Source of the DNA: Pseudacidovorax intermedius | Lineage (GTDB): Bacteria > Pseudomonadota > Gammaproteobacteria > Burkholderiales > Burkholderiaceae_C | Assembly: GCF_003350475.1 (NCBI RefSeq) | Contig: NZ_QQAV01000004.1 | Coordinates: forward strand, 248,001-312,000 | Direction: 5' to 3' | DNA: 64,000 nucleotides | Shown here: positions 53,628 to 61,193 of the stretch, piece after piece | Layout of the letters: each line of letters starts with the position of its first letter | How positions within the stretch are numbered: the stretch's first letter is position 1 | Translations under genes and position numbers: made by a program | The notes under the pieces: generated by a model | The model's database searches: none | Seen by the model: only the letters and a program-made list of their open reading frames with translations | What the model was told of the DNA's origin: nothing

Positions 53628-54803
53628 TCAGGGCACCAGCTTCCACTGGCCCTTTTCGAGCCGCACGACCACGCGCGAGCGCTCGTCCGAGCCGTAGCGG
53701 TCGTTGGGCGTGAAGTTGTAGACGCTGTGGGTGCCGGCCAGCTCCTTGGTGCTGGTGATGGCATCGCGCAGGGCCACGCGGAACTGCGGCGTGCCCGGCT
53801 CGGCCTTGGCCGACGCGCGCTTGGCGGCGTCCAGGAAGATCAGCCAGGCGTCGAAGCTGTAGGCCGAGAAGGCATCGGTGGGCGCCGCGCCATTGGCCTT
53901 CTGGTAGGCGGCGCGGAAGTCCATCGACACCTTGCGGATCGGGTTGTCGGCCGGCAGCTGCTCGGCCACGATCACCGGGCCGGTGGGCGCCAGCAGGCCT
54001 TCGACGGATGCTCCGCCCACACGCACGAAATCGGGGTTGATCAGCGCATGCATGCCGTAGATCTGGCCCTTGTAGCCGCGCTCGGCCAGCGCCAGGTAGG
54101 GCAGCGCGCCGGGCGTGCCCGAGGTGCCGGTGAGCACCGCGTCTGGCCGCAGCGCCACGATCTTGAGCACCTGGCCCGTCACCGACGAATCGGCGCGCGC
54201 ATAGCGTTCGTTGGAGACCACCTTGATGCCCGCAGGCTCGGCGCTCTTCTGCAGCGCGTCGTACACCAGGTCGCCCCAGGCGTCGGAGAAGCCGATGTAG
54301 CCCACCGTCTTGACGCCGGACTTCTTCATGCGGTCCACCACCGCGCTGACCATCAGCGGCGCCGGCTGCGGCAGCGTGACCATCCAGGCCCCCTCCTCGC
54401 CCGGCAGGTTGGCATTGGCGATGGAGATGAGCGGCGTCTTCGTCTCGCGCGCCACGGCAGCGATGGCCAGCGCGCCGGGTGAGCCGGCCGTGCCGATGAT
54501 GACGTCGACCTTGTCCTCGTCGATCAGCTTGCGGGCATTGCGCGCCGCGGTGCTCGGGTCCGACGCATCGTCGAGCTGGATGACCTGCACCTTCTTGCCG
54601 TCGATGTCGGCCTTGAAGGCCTGCGCCGCGGCCATGCCCTTCTGGTAGGGAATGCCCAGCGACGAGACCGGGCCCGACAGCGAGGTGATGAAGCCGACCT
54701 TGTAGTCGGCGGCCAGTGCTGCAGGGGCCGCAGCCCCCAGCAGCGTGGCACAGGCCAGGGCAGCCAGGCTGCGCAGGGGACGTAGTGACTTCATCATCTT
54801 CAT
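53628..54803 (-). CDS. Periplasmic substrate-binding protein 3 (LivK-type)
   Basis: A 391-residue binding protein: signal peptide (LRSLAALACATLLGAAAPAA), then ADYKVGFITSLSGPVSSLG and the same core elements as the other two. The ATG at 54803 has GGAG seven bases upstream; 54815 is an alternative. It is the first gene after an intergenic region containing an AT-rich palindrome (54908-54927), so the transcription unit for transport and the first oxygenase pair probably begins here. Confidence 0.9.
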   Translation of the reverse strand: MKMMKSLRPLRSLAALACATLLGAAAPAALAADYKVGFITSLSGPVSSLGIPYQKGMAAAQAFKADIDGKKVQVIQLDDASDPSTAARNARKLIDEDKVDVIIGTAGSPGALAIAAVARETKTPLISIANANLPGEEGAWMVTLPQPAPLMVSAVVDRMKKSGVKTVGYIGFSDAWGDLVYDALQKSAEPAGIKVVSNERYARADSSVTGQVLKIVALRPDAVLTGTSGTPGALPYLALAERGYKGQIYGMHALINPDFVRVGGASVEGLLAPTGPVIVAEQLPADNPIRKVSMDFRAAYQKANGAAPTDAFSAYSFDAWLIFLDAAKRASAKAEPGTPQFRVALRDAITSTKELAGTHSVYNFTPNDRYGSDERSRVVVRLEKGQWKLVP

Positions 54804-54907
54804 CGCGAACTCCATCTCTTCGGTGGCAACACGGTGGAACAACGCCGGTGTCGACGAGCCGCCTCTTCCACGCTCCTGCGGCTGTCGCACTGGCACATGA
54901 CTTATCA

Positions 54908-54927
54908 ATTATTTAGTCTTAAACAAT
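54908..54927. promoter_or_regulatory. Candidate MarR operator/promoter region
   Basis: ATTATTTA-GTCT-TAAACAAT: two 8-base arms matching at seven positions around four bases, in an AT-rich patch within very GC-rich DNA. It lies 105-124 bases upstream of the third binding-protein gene. Size and symmetry suit a MarR-type dimer. Confidence 0.6.
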
Positions 54928-55010
54928 CCTAGCGAGCACATCCAGGCGTTGCAAGGGGACTGTCCTCATGGTGGAAAGCCGCGACGCAGCATGGTGCGCC
55001 GATGCACGCC

Positions 55011-55751
55011 CTAGAGCGTCAGGCTCCCCACGCTGGTGCCTCCGCACACGTAGAGCACCTGTCCGGTCACGAAGCTGTTGGCCGGCTCCAGGAAGAAACG
55101 CACGGCCCGTGCCACGTCCGCGGCCTCGCCCAGGCGCTTGACGGGCACGCTGGCCGCGAGCGCCTTTTCCTTCTCGCTGCCCGCATCGACCACGTCGTAG
55201 AACATGTCGGTGCGAATGGGCCCGGGCGCGACCACGTTGACGGTGATGCCCTCGCCGCCCAGCTCCAGCGCCCAAGTGCGGGCCATGCCCAGCATGCCGG
55301 CCTTGGTGGCCGAGTAGCTGGTGCGCGTGGCCAGACCGAGGGCCGCGCGCGAAGAGAGCAACACCACCCGGCCGAAGCCGGCGGCACGCATGGCCGGCAG
55401 CGCGGCCTGCACCAGTTGCACGGCGCAGCCCAGGTGCAGGTCCACCAGCGCGTCGAGGTCCGTCAGCTGCACCTGCGGCAGCAAGGCGGCGCGGATCACG
55501 CCAGCGTTGTGCACCACGGTCGTCACCTGCCAGCGCGACGCAACCTCGGCCACGGCCTGGGCCGTGGCGGCGCGGTCGCTCAGGTCCACCTCGATGCTGT
55601 GCAGCCGCGCATGGGCGATGTCGGCCATGCGGCGGGCCAGGCTCACGACCTCCCAGCCACCGTCCAGCAGGTCCTGGCAGATCGCTTTGCCGATGCCGGC
55701 GCTGCCGCCGGTGACGACAGCGACGCCGCGGTCCGGGGGCGCCGCGCTCAT
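55011..55751 (-). CDS. Short-chain dehydrogenase/reductase
   Basis: A 246-residue SDR with TGGSAGIGKAICQ, HNAG, SSRA and YSATK, so the active site is complete. The start at 55751 overlaps the cyclase stop by four bases. It may act on a hydroxyl of the ring-oxidised intermediate. It is the last gene of the oxygenase/aldolase half of the cluster. Confidence 0.88.
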   Translation of the reverse strand: MSAAPPDRGVAVVTGGSAGIGKAICQDLLDGGWEVVSLARRMADIAHARLHSIEVDLSDRAATAQAVAEVASRWQVTTVVHNAGVIRAALLPQVQLTDLDALVDLHLGCAVQLVQAALPAMRAAGFGRVVLLSSRAALGLATRTSYSATKAGMLGMARTWALELGGEGITVNVVAPGPIRTDMFYDVVDAGSEKEKALAASVPVKRLGEAADVARAVRFFLEPANSFVTGQVLYVCGGTSVGSLTL

Positions 55752-56569
55752 GCCGCCCCCACCAGCGCCAGCACGCGCAGCGGGCTGCCGCTGCCCTTCT
55801 CGATCTTCAGCGGCGGGCAGATGAGCACCGCACCGGCGGGCGGCAGCAGGTCCAGGTTGCACAGGCATTGCAGTCCGTAGCGGTTGGCGCCGTGCATGTA
55901 GTAGTGGCACGGGTACGGCGGGCGCAGGTGGTAGCCCTGGCCGGCGTCGGTGCCGATGGCCTCGGAGCCGAAGCCCAGCACGTCCCGCTCCTCCACCAGG
56001 AAGCGCACGGCGGCCGTGCTGGGGCCGGGCGTGTGCTGGCCGGTCTCGTCGAAGTTCTGGTACTCGGCCGGATCGGTGCGCTTGGACCAGTCGGTGCGCA
56101 TCAGCACCCACGCGCCCTTGGGAATGCGGCCGTGCGCGGCCTCCCATTCGGCGATGTCCTCCAGCGTCAGCAGGTAGTCCGGGTCGTCCTTGACCTGCGG
56201 CGAGCAGTCGATCACGCAGGCAGGCGCCACGAAGTTCTGCACGGGGATGGTGTCCACCGCGTTGTTGGGCAGGTCGCGGCCGGAGATCCAGTGGATGGGC
56301 GCGTCGAAGTGCGTGCCCGTGTGCTCGCCGCAGGAGAAGTTGTTCCAGTACCAGCCCGGGCCGCGCTCGTCGTAGCGCGACACCTCCTCGATGCGGAAGG
56401 GCCAGCACTGGCCCATCTCCGGCGGCAGCGCGATCTGCGGGAACTCGGGTGTCAGCGTCTGCGTGAGGTCGACCACGCGGATGCGGCCGGTGGCCAGGGC
56501 ACTCACCAGGCCAGCCAGGGCGTCGAGGCCGGTGGGGGCCGCAACGGGGGGTAGGGTTGCGTTGCTCAT
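55748..56569 (-). CDS. Cyclase-family metal hydrolase, isatin-hydrolase-like
   Basis: A 273-residue protein of the cyclase/kynurenine-formamidase-like family (PF04199) with the metal motif CGEHTGTHFDAPIHW (HxGTHxDxP-like). Bacterial isatin hydrolases, which open the isatin ring to isatinate in auxin breakdown, belong to this family. Others act as kynurenine formamidase or other amide hydrolases. The neighbours here (Rieske oxygenase, CoA ligase, retro-aldolase-like proteins, MarR) favour isatin hydrolase, but that is inference. Confidence 0.82.
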   Translation of the reverse strand: MSNATLPPVAAPTGLDALAGLVSALATGRIRVVDLTQTLTPEFPQIALPPEMGQCWPFRIEEVSRYDERGPGWYWNNFSCGEHTGTHFDAPIHWISGRDLPNNAVDTIPVQNFVAPACVIDCSPQVKDDPDYLLTLEDIAEWEAAHGRIPKGAWVLMRTDWSKRTDPAEYQNFDETGQHTPGPSTAAVRFLVEERDVLGFGSEAIGTDAGQGYHLRPPYPCHYYMHGANRYGLQCLCNLDLLPPAGAVLICPPLKIEKGSGSPLRVLALVGAA

Positions 56570-56591
56570 GGGTGTCTCCTTGCCAGTGGCC

Positions 56592-57845
56592 TCATCCACC
56601 ATTCGTCGCCAGCTCGCGTTCGAGCACCTTGGGGTTGTCGCGCCAGCGCTGCAGCCATTCCTGCGCCACGTCGCCGGGGTAGACGTCCTCCACGCCGTCG
56701 CGCAGCGCCTTCACGATGGCATTGGCCAGCGCGTCGGGGCCGAGCTTCGGCGGCGGCATGTGCTGGTTCCATTCGTCGTCGATGGGACCGGGAAAGACAT
56801 TGATGACGCGGATGCCGGCTGGCCGCATCTCCGCGCGCAGGCACTGCGCCAGCGAATGGGCCGCGGCCTTGCTGGCGCTGAAGGTGCCGTGCGGCGGAAA
56901 GTTGGACAGCGCGTAGATGGACAGCAGGTTGACCCAGGCCGTGGCCCCCGTCGCGCCGTCGGCCGAGCGGCCCTTGAGTGCCGGGCCGAACTCCTGCGCC
57001 AGCCGCAGCAGGCCGAAGTAGTTGATGTCCATCTCCAGCTTGGCCACGTCGGTGCCGCGCCGCGCGCCGATGCCGAAGGTGCGGTGCACCTCGGCGTTGT
57101 TGATGACGATGTCCACCTTGCCGCCGATCTCGCCGGCGAGCTCGGTGACGGCGCGGCCGTTGGTCAGGTCCAGCGGCACCAGCGTCACCTGCGGCAGCGC
57201 GCTGATGTCCTCCAGGCCGCCGAGCTGCTTCCAGGGCTCAGCATGGCCGACCCAGACGATGTCGGCACCGGCCTTGACCAGGGCCCGCACCAGGGCCTGG
57301 CCGGCGGGCGTCTTGCCGTCGGTCACCAGCACCTTGCGGAACTTGGGGTCGCTGGTCATCTCGCGCAGCATCGGGTCGTCGGCCATGTGTGTGCTTCCTT
57401 CGAAAGGGAATCCGATCAGTACCGCCTGTCCGGCGCGGTCGAGCCGGGCACCCACGCGCACGCGCTGCGGTGCCTCGCCCACCTCGCCATGCAGGTGGAC
57501 CATGAGGGAGGGGCCGCTGTCGAGCTTGACCATGCCCAGTCGCCAGGGCAGGCGCTCGCGGAAGAACAGGTCGTTGCTGTGGTGCAGCGTGGTGGCGCTG
57601 AGCAGTTCGCCCTCGCCGGTCTGCGGCCGCCAGCGCAGCGCGGTCGACAGGCACTGCTTGCAGGCGCCGCGCGGCGGGTACTGCACGGTGCCGCATTCCT
57701 CGCACACCTGCAGCTCGAAGCGGCCCTCGGCCGCGGCGGCGGTGATGCCCAGCGCCTCGCGCCCGCGCGCCCAGGGGGGCAGGTTCATCTGGCGGGTGCG
57801 CAGGACGGGGTTCTTGCGCTTGGGGCGCATCAGGGGCATGGTCAT
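56592..57845 (-). CDS. DUF35 zinc-ribbon/OB protein fused to a degenerate SDR
   Basis: A 417-residue fusion. Residues 15-150 are a DUF35 protein: zinc ribbon Cys48, Cys51, Cys62, Cys65 (CEECGTVQYPPRGACKQC) followed by an OB fold. From residue 155 an SDR-like Rossmann domain follows, but its cofactor loop is VTDGKTPAGQ instead of TGxxxGxG, NNAG is NNAE, and the catalytic Tyr is Phe322 in FSASK (Lys326 kept). So the SDR half is probably inactive. DUF35 proteins partner Ltp2-type thiolase-fold aldolases; the thiolase-like gene lies directly upstream. Confidence 0.85.
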   Translation of the reverse strand: MTMPLMRPKRKNPVLRTRQMNLPPWARGREALGITAAAAEGRFELQVCEECGTVQYPPRGACKQCLSTALRWRPQTGEGELLSATTLHHSNDLFFRERLPWRLGMVKLDSGPSLMVHLHGEVGEAPQRVRVGARLDRAGQAVLIGFPFEGSTHMADDPMLREMTSDPKFRKVLVTDGKTPAGQALVRALVKAGADIVWVGHAEPWKQLGGLEDISALPQVTLVPLDLTNGRAVTELAGEIGGKVDIVINNAEVHRTFGIGARRGTDVAKLEMDINYFGLLRLAQEFGPALKGRSADGATGATAWVNLLSIYALSNFPPHGTFSASKAAAHSLAQCLRAEMRPAGIRVINVFPGPIDDEWNQHMPPPKLGPDALANAIVKALRDGVEDVYPGDVAQEWLQRWRDNPKVLERELATNGG

Positions 57846-57876
57846 CGTGCGGCCCCCATCGCGGCAAACCAGTGGT

Positions 57877-59052
57877 TCATTCCTGCCTCCCGAGGATCAC
57901 GGCACCGGTGCACAGGCAGCGGTCGTAGGTCACCATGCCGAAGCCCGCCACCAGGCCCAGTTGCGCATCGGGCACGGTGCGCGCGCCGGCCTGGCCGGTG
58001 AGCTGCCGCAACGTCTCCGTCATGCCCAGGAAGCCCCCTGCGGCGCCCGCCTGGCCGGCCGAGAGCTGGCCGCCGCTGGTGTTGTTGGGAAAGCTGCCGT
58101 CGTGCGTGAGCGTGTGCGACTGCACGAAGGCCGGGCCCTCGCCCTTCTCGCAGAAGCCGAGGTCCTCGAAATGCATCATCACGATGACCGGGTAGTCGTC
58201 GTAGGTCTGGATGAAGTCGATGTTCTTCGGCTGCACGCCGGCCTGCGCATACAGGTCGTCGCGGTCGCGGGCCCAGCCGCCGCGCACCATGATCGGGTCG
58301 TCGGCGAAGGCGTTGTGGCGCTCGATGCTGCCGCGCACCGTGGCATAGGCCAGCCCCAGGTCCCGGGCGCGCTCGGCCGTCATCACCAGGAAGGCCTCGG
58401 CGCCGGCGCAGGGCATGACGCAGTCGAAGAGGTGCAGCGGATCGGAGATGGGCCGCGCCGCCATGTACTCATCGAGCGTCAGCGCCTTCTTGAACATCGC
58501 GTTGGGATTGCCCAGGGCGTTCTGCCGCTGGGCCACGCAGATACGGCCGAAGTCCTCCCGCCGCGCGCCGAACTGCCGCATGTAGTGCGCCGTGATCATC
58601 GCGAAGATGGAGTTGGGCCCGCCCGAGCCGTAGGGGTAGGTGGCGTCGCGCGCGAAGTTGCTGAAGGCGCCCAGCGTCTGGCGGAAGGAGTCCACATGGT
58701 TGGTGTCGGCCGCCACGCAGGCCACCACCTCGGCGTCGCCGCACTGCACGGCGCGCGCGGCGCGGCGCAGGCACATCACGCCGGAGGCACCGCCGGTGGG
58801 CACATGGTCCAGCCAGCGCGGCGACAGGCCCAGGTGCTGCGTGACGCCGACGGCGGTGTCGGGCGCCAGCGAGAAGCTCGACAGGCACAGTCCGTCGATG
58901 TCGTCCTTGGCGATGCCGCTGGCCTCCACCAGCGCGCGCACCGCCTTGCCCAGGAAGAAGTGCGCACCCTCGGTGGAATAACGCTGGTATGGCACCGTCA
59001 CCGGCACGGCCACGGCCACACCGTCGTAGTTGCTGCGTTGTCGGCGGCCCAT
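57877..59052 (-). CDS. Thiolase-fold protein, Ltp2-like retro-aldolase candidate
   Basis: A 391-residue thiolase-superfamily protein. The nucleophilic Cys is replaced (TGGASG at 86-91, Gly88), and the C-terminal GHP motif reads SAGQAGAAGG. The segment IQTYDDYPVIVMMHFEDLGF carries two Tyr (284, 287) in the region used by Ltp2-type steroid side-chain aldolases. It cannot be an ordinary thiolase. With the DUF35 partner next to it, it is a candidate for retro-aldol cleavage of a 3-hydroxyacyl-CoA to acetyl-CoA and a ketone. Start overlaps the ligase stop (TGATG). Confidence 0.83.
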   Translation of the reverse strand: MGRRQRSNYDGVAVAVPVTVPYQRYSTEGAHFFLGKAVRALVEASGIAKDDIDGLCLSSFSLAPDTAVGVTQHLGLSPRWLDHVPTGGASGVMCLRRAARAVQCGDAEVVACVAADTNHVDSFRQTLGAFSNFARDATYPYGSGGPNSIFAMITAHYMRQFGARREDFGRICVAQRQNALGNPNAMFKKALTLDEYMAARPISDPLHLFDCVMPCAGAEAFLVMTAERARDLGLAYATVRGSIERHNAFADDPIMVRGGWARDRDDLYAQAGVQPKNIDFIQTYDDYPVIVMMHFEDLGFCEKGEGPAFVQSHTLTHDGSFPNNTSGGQLSAGQAGAAGGFLGMTETLRQLTGQAGARTVPDAQLGLVAGFGMVTYDRCLCTGAVILGRQE

Positions 59053-60680
59053 CAGTCCTGCCTCTTCTTCATGGCGCGGGTGTCGAAGCAGGCCGCAGTG
59101 CCGGGCAACGCCTGCGCCATCTGCCGCAACTCGCCGCGCTGGATCTTCTGCGAGGCCGTGAGCGGCAGCGCCTCGACGAAGGCCACGTGGCCTGGCGCCT
59201 TGTAGTAGGCCAACTGAGCCAGCGCATGGCGCACGATGTCGGCCGCCAGGGCCTCGCCAGGTTCGGCCGCGGCGTCGGGGTCGATGACGATGCAGGCCAG
59301 CACCTCGTCGCCGCGCACCGCATCGGGCGTGGCGGCCACGGCCGACACCTTCACGGCCGGGTGCTGGTTGAGCACGCTCTCGACCTCCACCGCCGAGATG
59401 TTCTCGCCACTGCGGCGGATGACGTTCTTCTTGCGGTCGACGAAATAGAGGCTGCCTGACTCGTCGCGCCGCACCATGTCGCCGGTGTGGAACCAGCCGC
59501 CCTGCCAGGCTTCGTCGGTGGCCGTCTGGTCTTTCAGGTAGCCGCCGAAGAAATGGCGCCGCGGGTCGTCGCCGCTGGAACGCACCAGCAGTTCGCCCGG
59601 CATGCCGGCGGGCACGTCCTGTCCCTCGTCGTCGACCAGGCGCACCTCGACGAAATCCTCAGCCCGGCCGAAGCAGCTGGTGCCCACGCGGCGCGGCTCA
59701 TGGTTGGCCATGATGCAGGCGGCGGCGCCGGTCTCGGTCATGGCCCAGGCCTCGACCAGCGGGAAGCCGAAGCGGGCCTCGAAGGGCGCATGGTTCTTGC
59801 GGTCCACGCCAGCGCCGAAGGCCCAGCGGATGGCATGGTCGCGGTCGGCCGGCGCCTCGGCCGCGGCCAGCAGCATGGCCGGCATCACGCCCAGATAGTG
59901 GACGATGGTGGCGCCGCTGTCGCGCGCGCTCTGCAGCCAGCTGCGGGGGTGGAAGCGGTCCAACTGCACCAGGCAGCCGCCGGCCACCAGCACCACCATG
60001 GTCGAGAAGGCCATCGCGTTGACATGATTGAGCGGCAGCGGCGTCATCAGCCGCTCCTGGTCGCGACGGAAGGCGCACACCCCATCGAGGCCCGCGTACC
60101 ACTCGCCCGCGCGCAGGAAATAGGCATTGCTCAGCATGCAGCCCTTGGGCCGGCCGGTGGTGCCCGAGGTGTAGAGCAACGCGCATTCGGTGTCTGCGCC
60201 CACCACTTCGTTTGCGCGGGTTGCAGGCTCTGTGGGTGCGGGCACGTGCGTGGCGTCGGCCGCCATGGTGTGCAGCTTCCGGCCGGCTTGGGCTGCGGCG
60301 GCCTCCAGGTCGCGGGCGCGCTGCGGCAGCGTCACGGCCAGGCCGATCTCGCTGTGGCCGATCAGGTAGGCCAGCTCGGCCGAGCGCATCTCGGCATTGA
60401 TGGGCACCACGCTCACGCCCAGGGCATTGAGCGCGAACCAGTGGTAGAGGAAGGCCGGCCGGTTCTCCAGCAGCAGGCCGACCCGGTGGCCATGGCCCCA
60501 GCCGGCCTGTGCGTAAGCCAGACGCAGGCCCTCGACCTCGGCGGCGGCCTCGGCCCAGGCGGTGGCGCCGGGCGGAATGCCGTAGACCTCGGCCGTCACC
60601 GGCTCGGTGAAAAGAAAGTCCGCCTGCGGCGTGCGCGCGGCGCTGGCAGTGAAGGCGTCGTGGATGGTGAGGTGGTCCAT
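59052..60680 (-). CDS. Acyl-CoA synthetase / AMP-forming ligase (second copy)
   Basis: A 542-residue AMP-forming ligase: YTSGTTGRPKGCML, the AWAMTETGAAACI core, FHTGDMVRRDESGSLYFVDRK, RRSGENISAVEVES, and a C-terminal SQKIQRGELR with the catalytic Lys. The start at 60680 is a Met preceding IHDAFTASAAR; the frame is open farther upstream into the oxygenase beta end. It lies between the second Rieske beta gene and the thiolase-like gene, where a CoA-activation step before retro-aldol cleavage would be expected. Confidence 0.88.
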   Translation of the reverse strand: MDHLTIHDAFTASAARTPQADFLFTEPVTAEVYGIPPGATAWAEAAAEVEGLRLAYAQAGWGHGHRVGLLLENRPAFLYHWFALNALGVSVVPINAEMRSAELAYLIGHSEIGLAVTLPQRARDLEAAAAQAGRKLHTMAADATHVPAPTEPATRANEVVGADTECALLYTSGTTGRPKGCMLSNAYFLRAGEWYAGLDGVCAFRRDQERLMTPLPLNHVNAMAFSTMVVLVAGGCLVQLDRFHPRSWLQSARDSGATIVHYLGVMPAMLLAAAEAPADRDHAIRWAFGAGVDRKNHAPFEARFGFPLVEAWAMTETGAAACIMANHEPRRVGTSCFGRAEDFVEVRLVDDEGQDVPAGMPGELLVRSSGDDPRRHFFGGYLKDQTATDEAWQGGWFHTGDMVRRDESGSLYFVDRKKNVIRRSGENISAVEVESVLNQHPAVKVSAVAATPDAVRGDEVLACIVIDPDAAAEPGEALAADIVRHALAQLAYYKAPGHVAFVEALPLTASQKIQRGELRQMAQALPGTAACFDTRAMKKRQD

Positions 60681-60693
60681 GCCGGAGTTCACT

Positions 60694-61191
60694 TCAGAGA
60701 AAGAGCTGCACCGCCGGCAGCGCGGCATCGCTGTTGATCAGGTCCACGCGCTTGAGCGTCATGCGCAGCGCGCCACCCTCCACGCACAGGTGGTGCCAGG
60801 CCACGCCGGTCAGAAACAGCATCTCGTCCGCCTGCGCCTCGCTGTAGTGGAAGGGCGTGCGCAGCACGAAGCGGTTGGCCGCTTCGTCGCGCGACTCCAG
60901 GCCCGGCAGCTGCAGCACATGCTGGCAACGGCTGGGCGGCTGCTGCGAGAAGGCACGCGGGCTCTTGAAGCGTTCGATGCGCAGGTCGCGGAGCAGCTTG
61001 TCCTCGTACAGGTGCGAGGTGTGGTTCAGGCCGTCGGGCTGGCCCGGCGTGAGCGGTACCCAGTAGATGGCGTCGTCGGTGAACAGCGCATTCCATTCGT
61101 CGAAGCGCTTCTCGTCGAGCAGCCGGGCCTCGTGCATGACGAAGTCGATCAGCTGATCGCGGGTGACGGTGGCGGGCGTGAGTTCGGCCAT
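60694..61191 (-). CDS. Rieske oxygenase small (beta) subunit, second pair
   Basis: A 165-residue beta subunit (DFVMHEARLLDEKRFDEWNA, IYWVPLTPG, LRIERFKSPRA, SRCQHVLQLPG). It resembles the beta subunit at 50538 in length and motifs, but many positions differ. The ATG at 61191 is two bases from the alpha stop; an upstream in-frame Met would add 13 residues. Confidence 0.88.
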   Translation of the reverse strand: MAELTPATVTRDQLIDFVMHEARLLDEKRFDEWNALFTDDAIYWVPLTPGQPDGLNHTSHLYEDKLLRDLRIERFKSPRAFSQQPPSRCQHVLQLPGLESRDEAANRFVLRTPFHYSEAQADEMLFLTGVAWHHLCVEGGALRMTLKRVDLINSDAALPAVQLFL

Positions 61192-61193
61192 GT

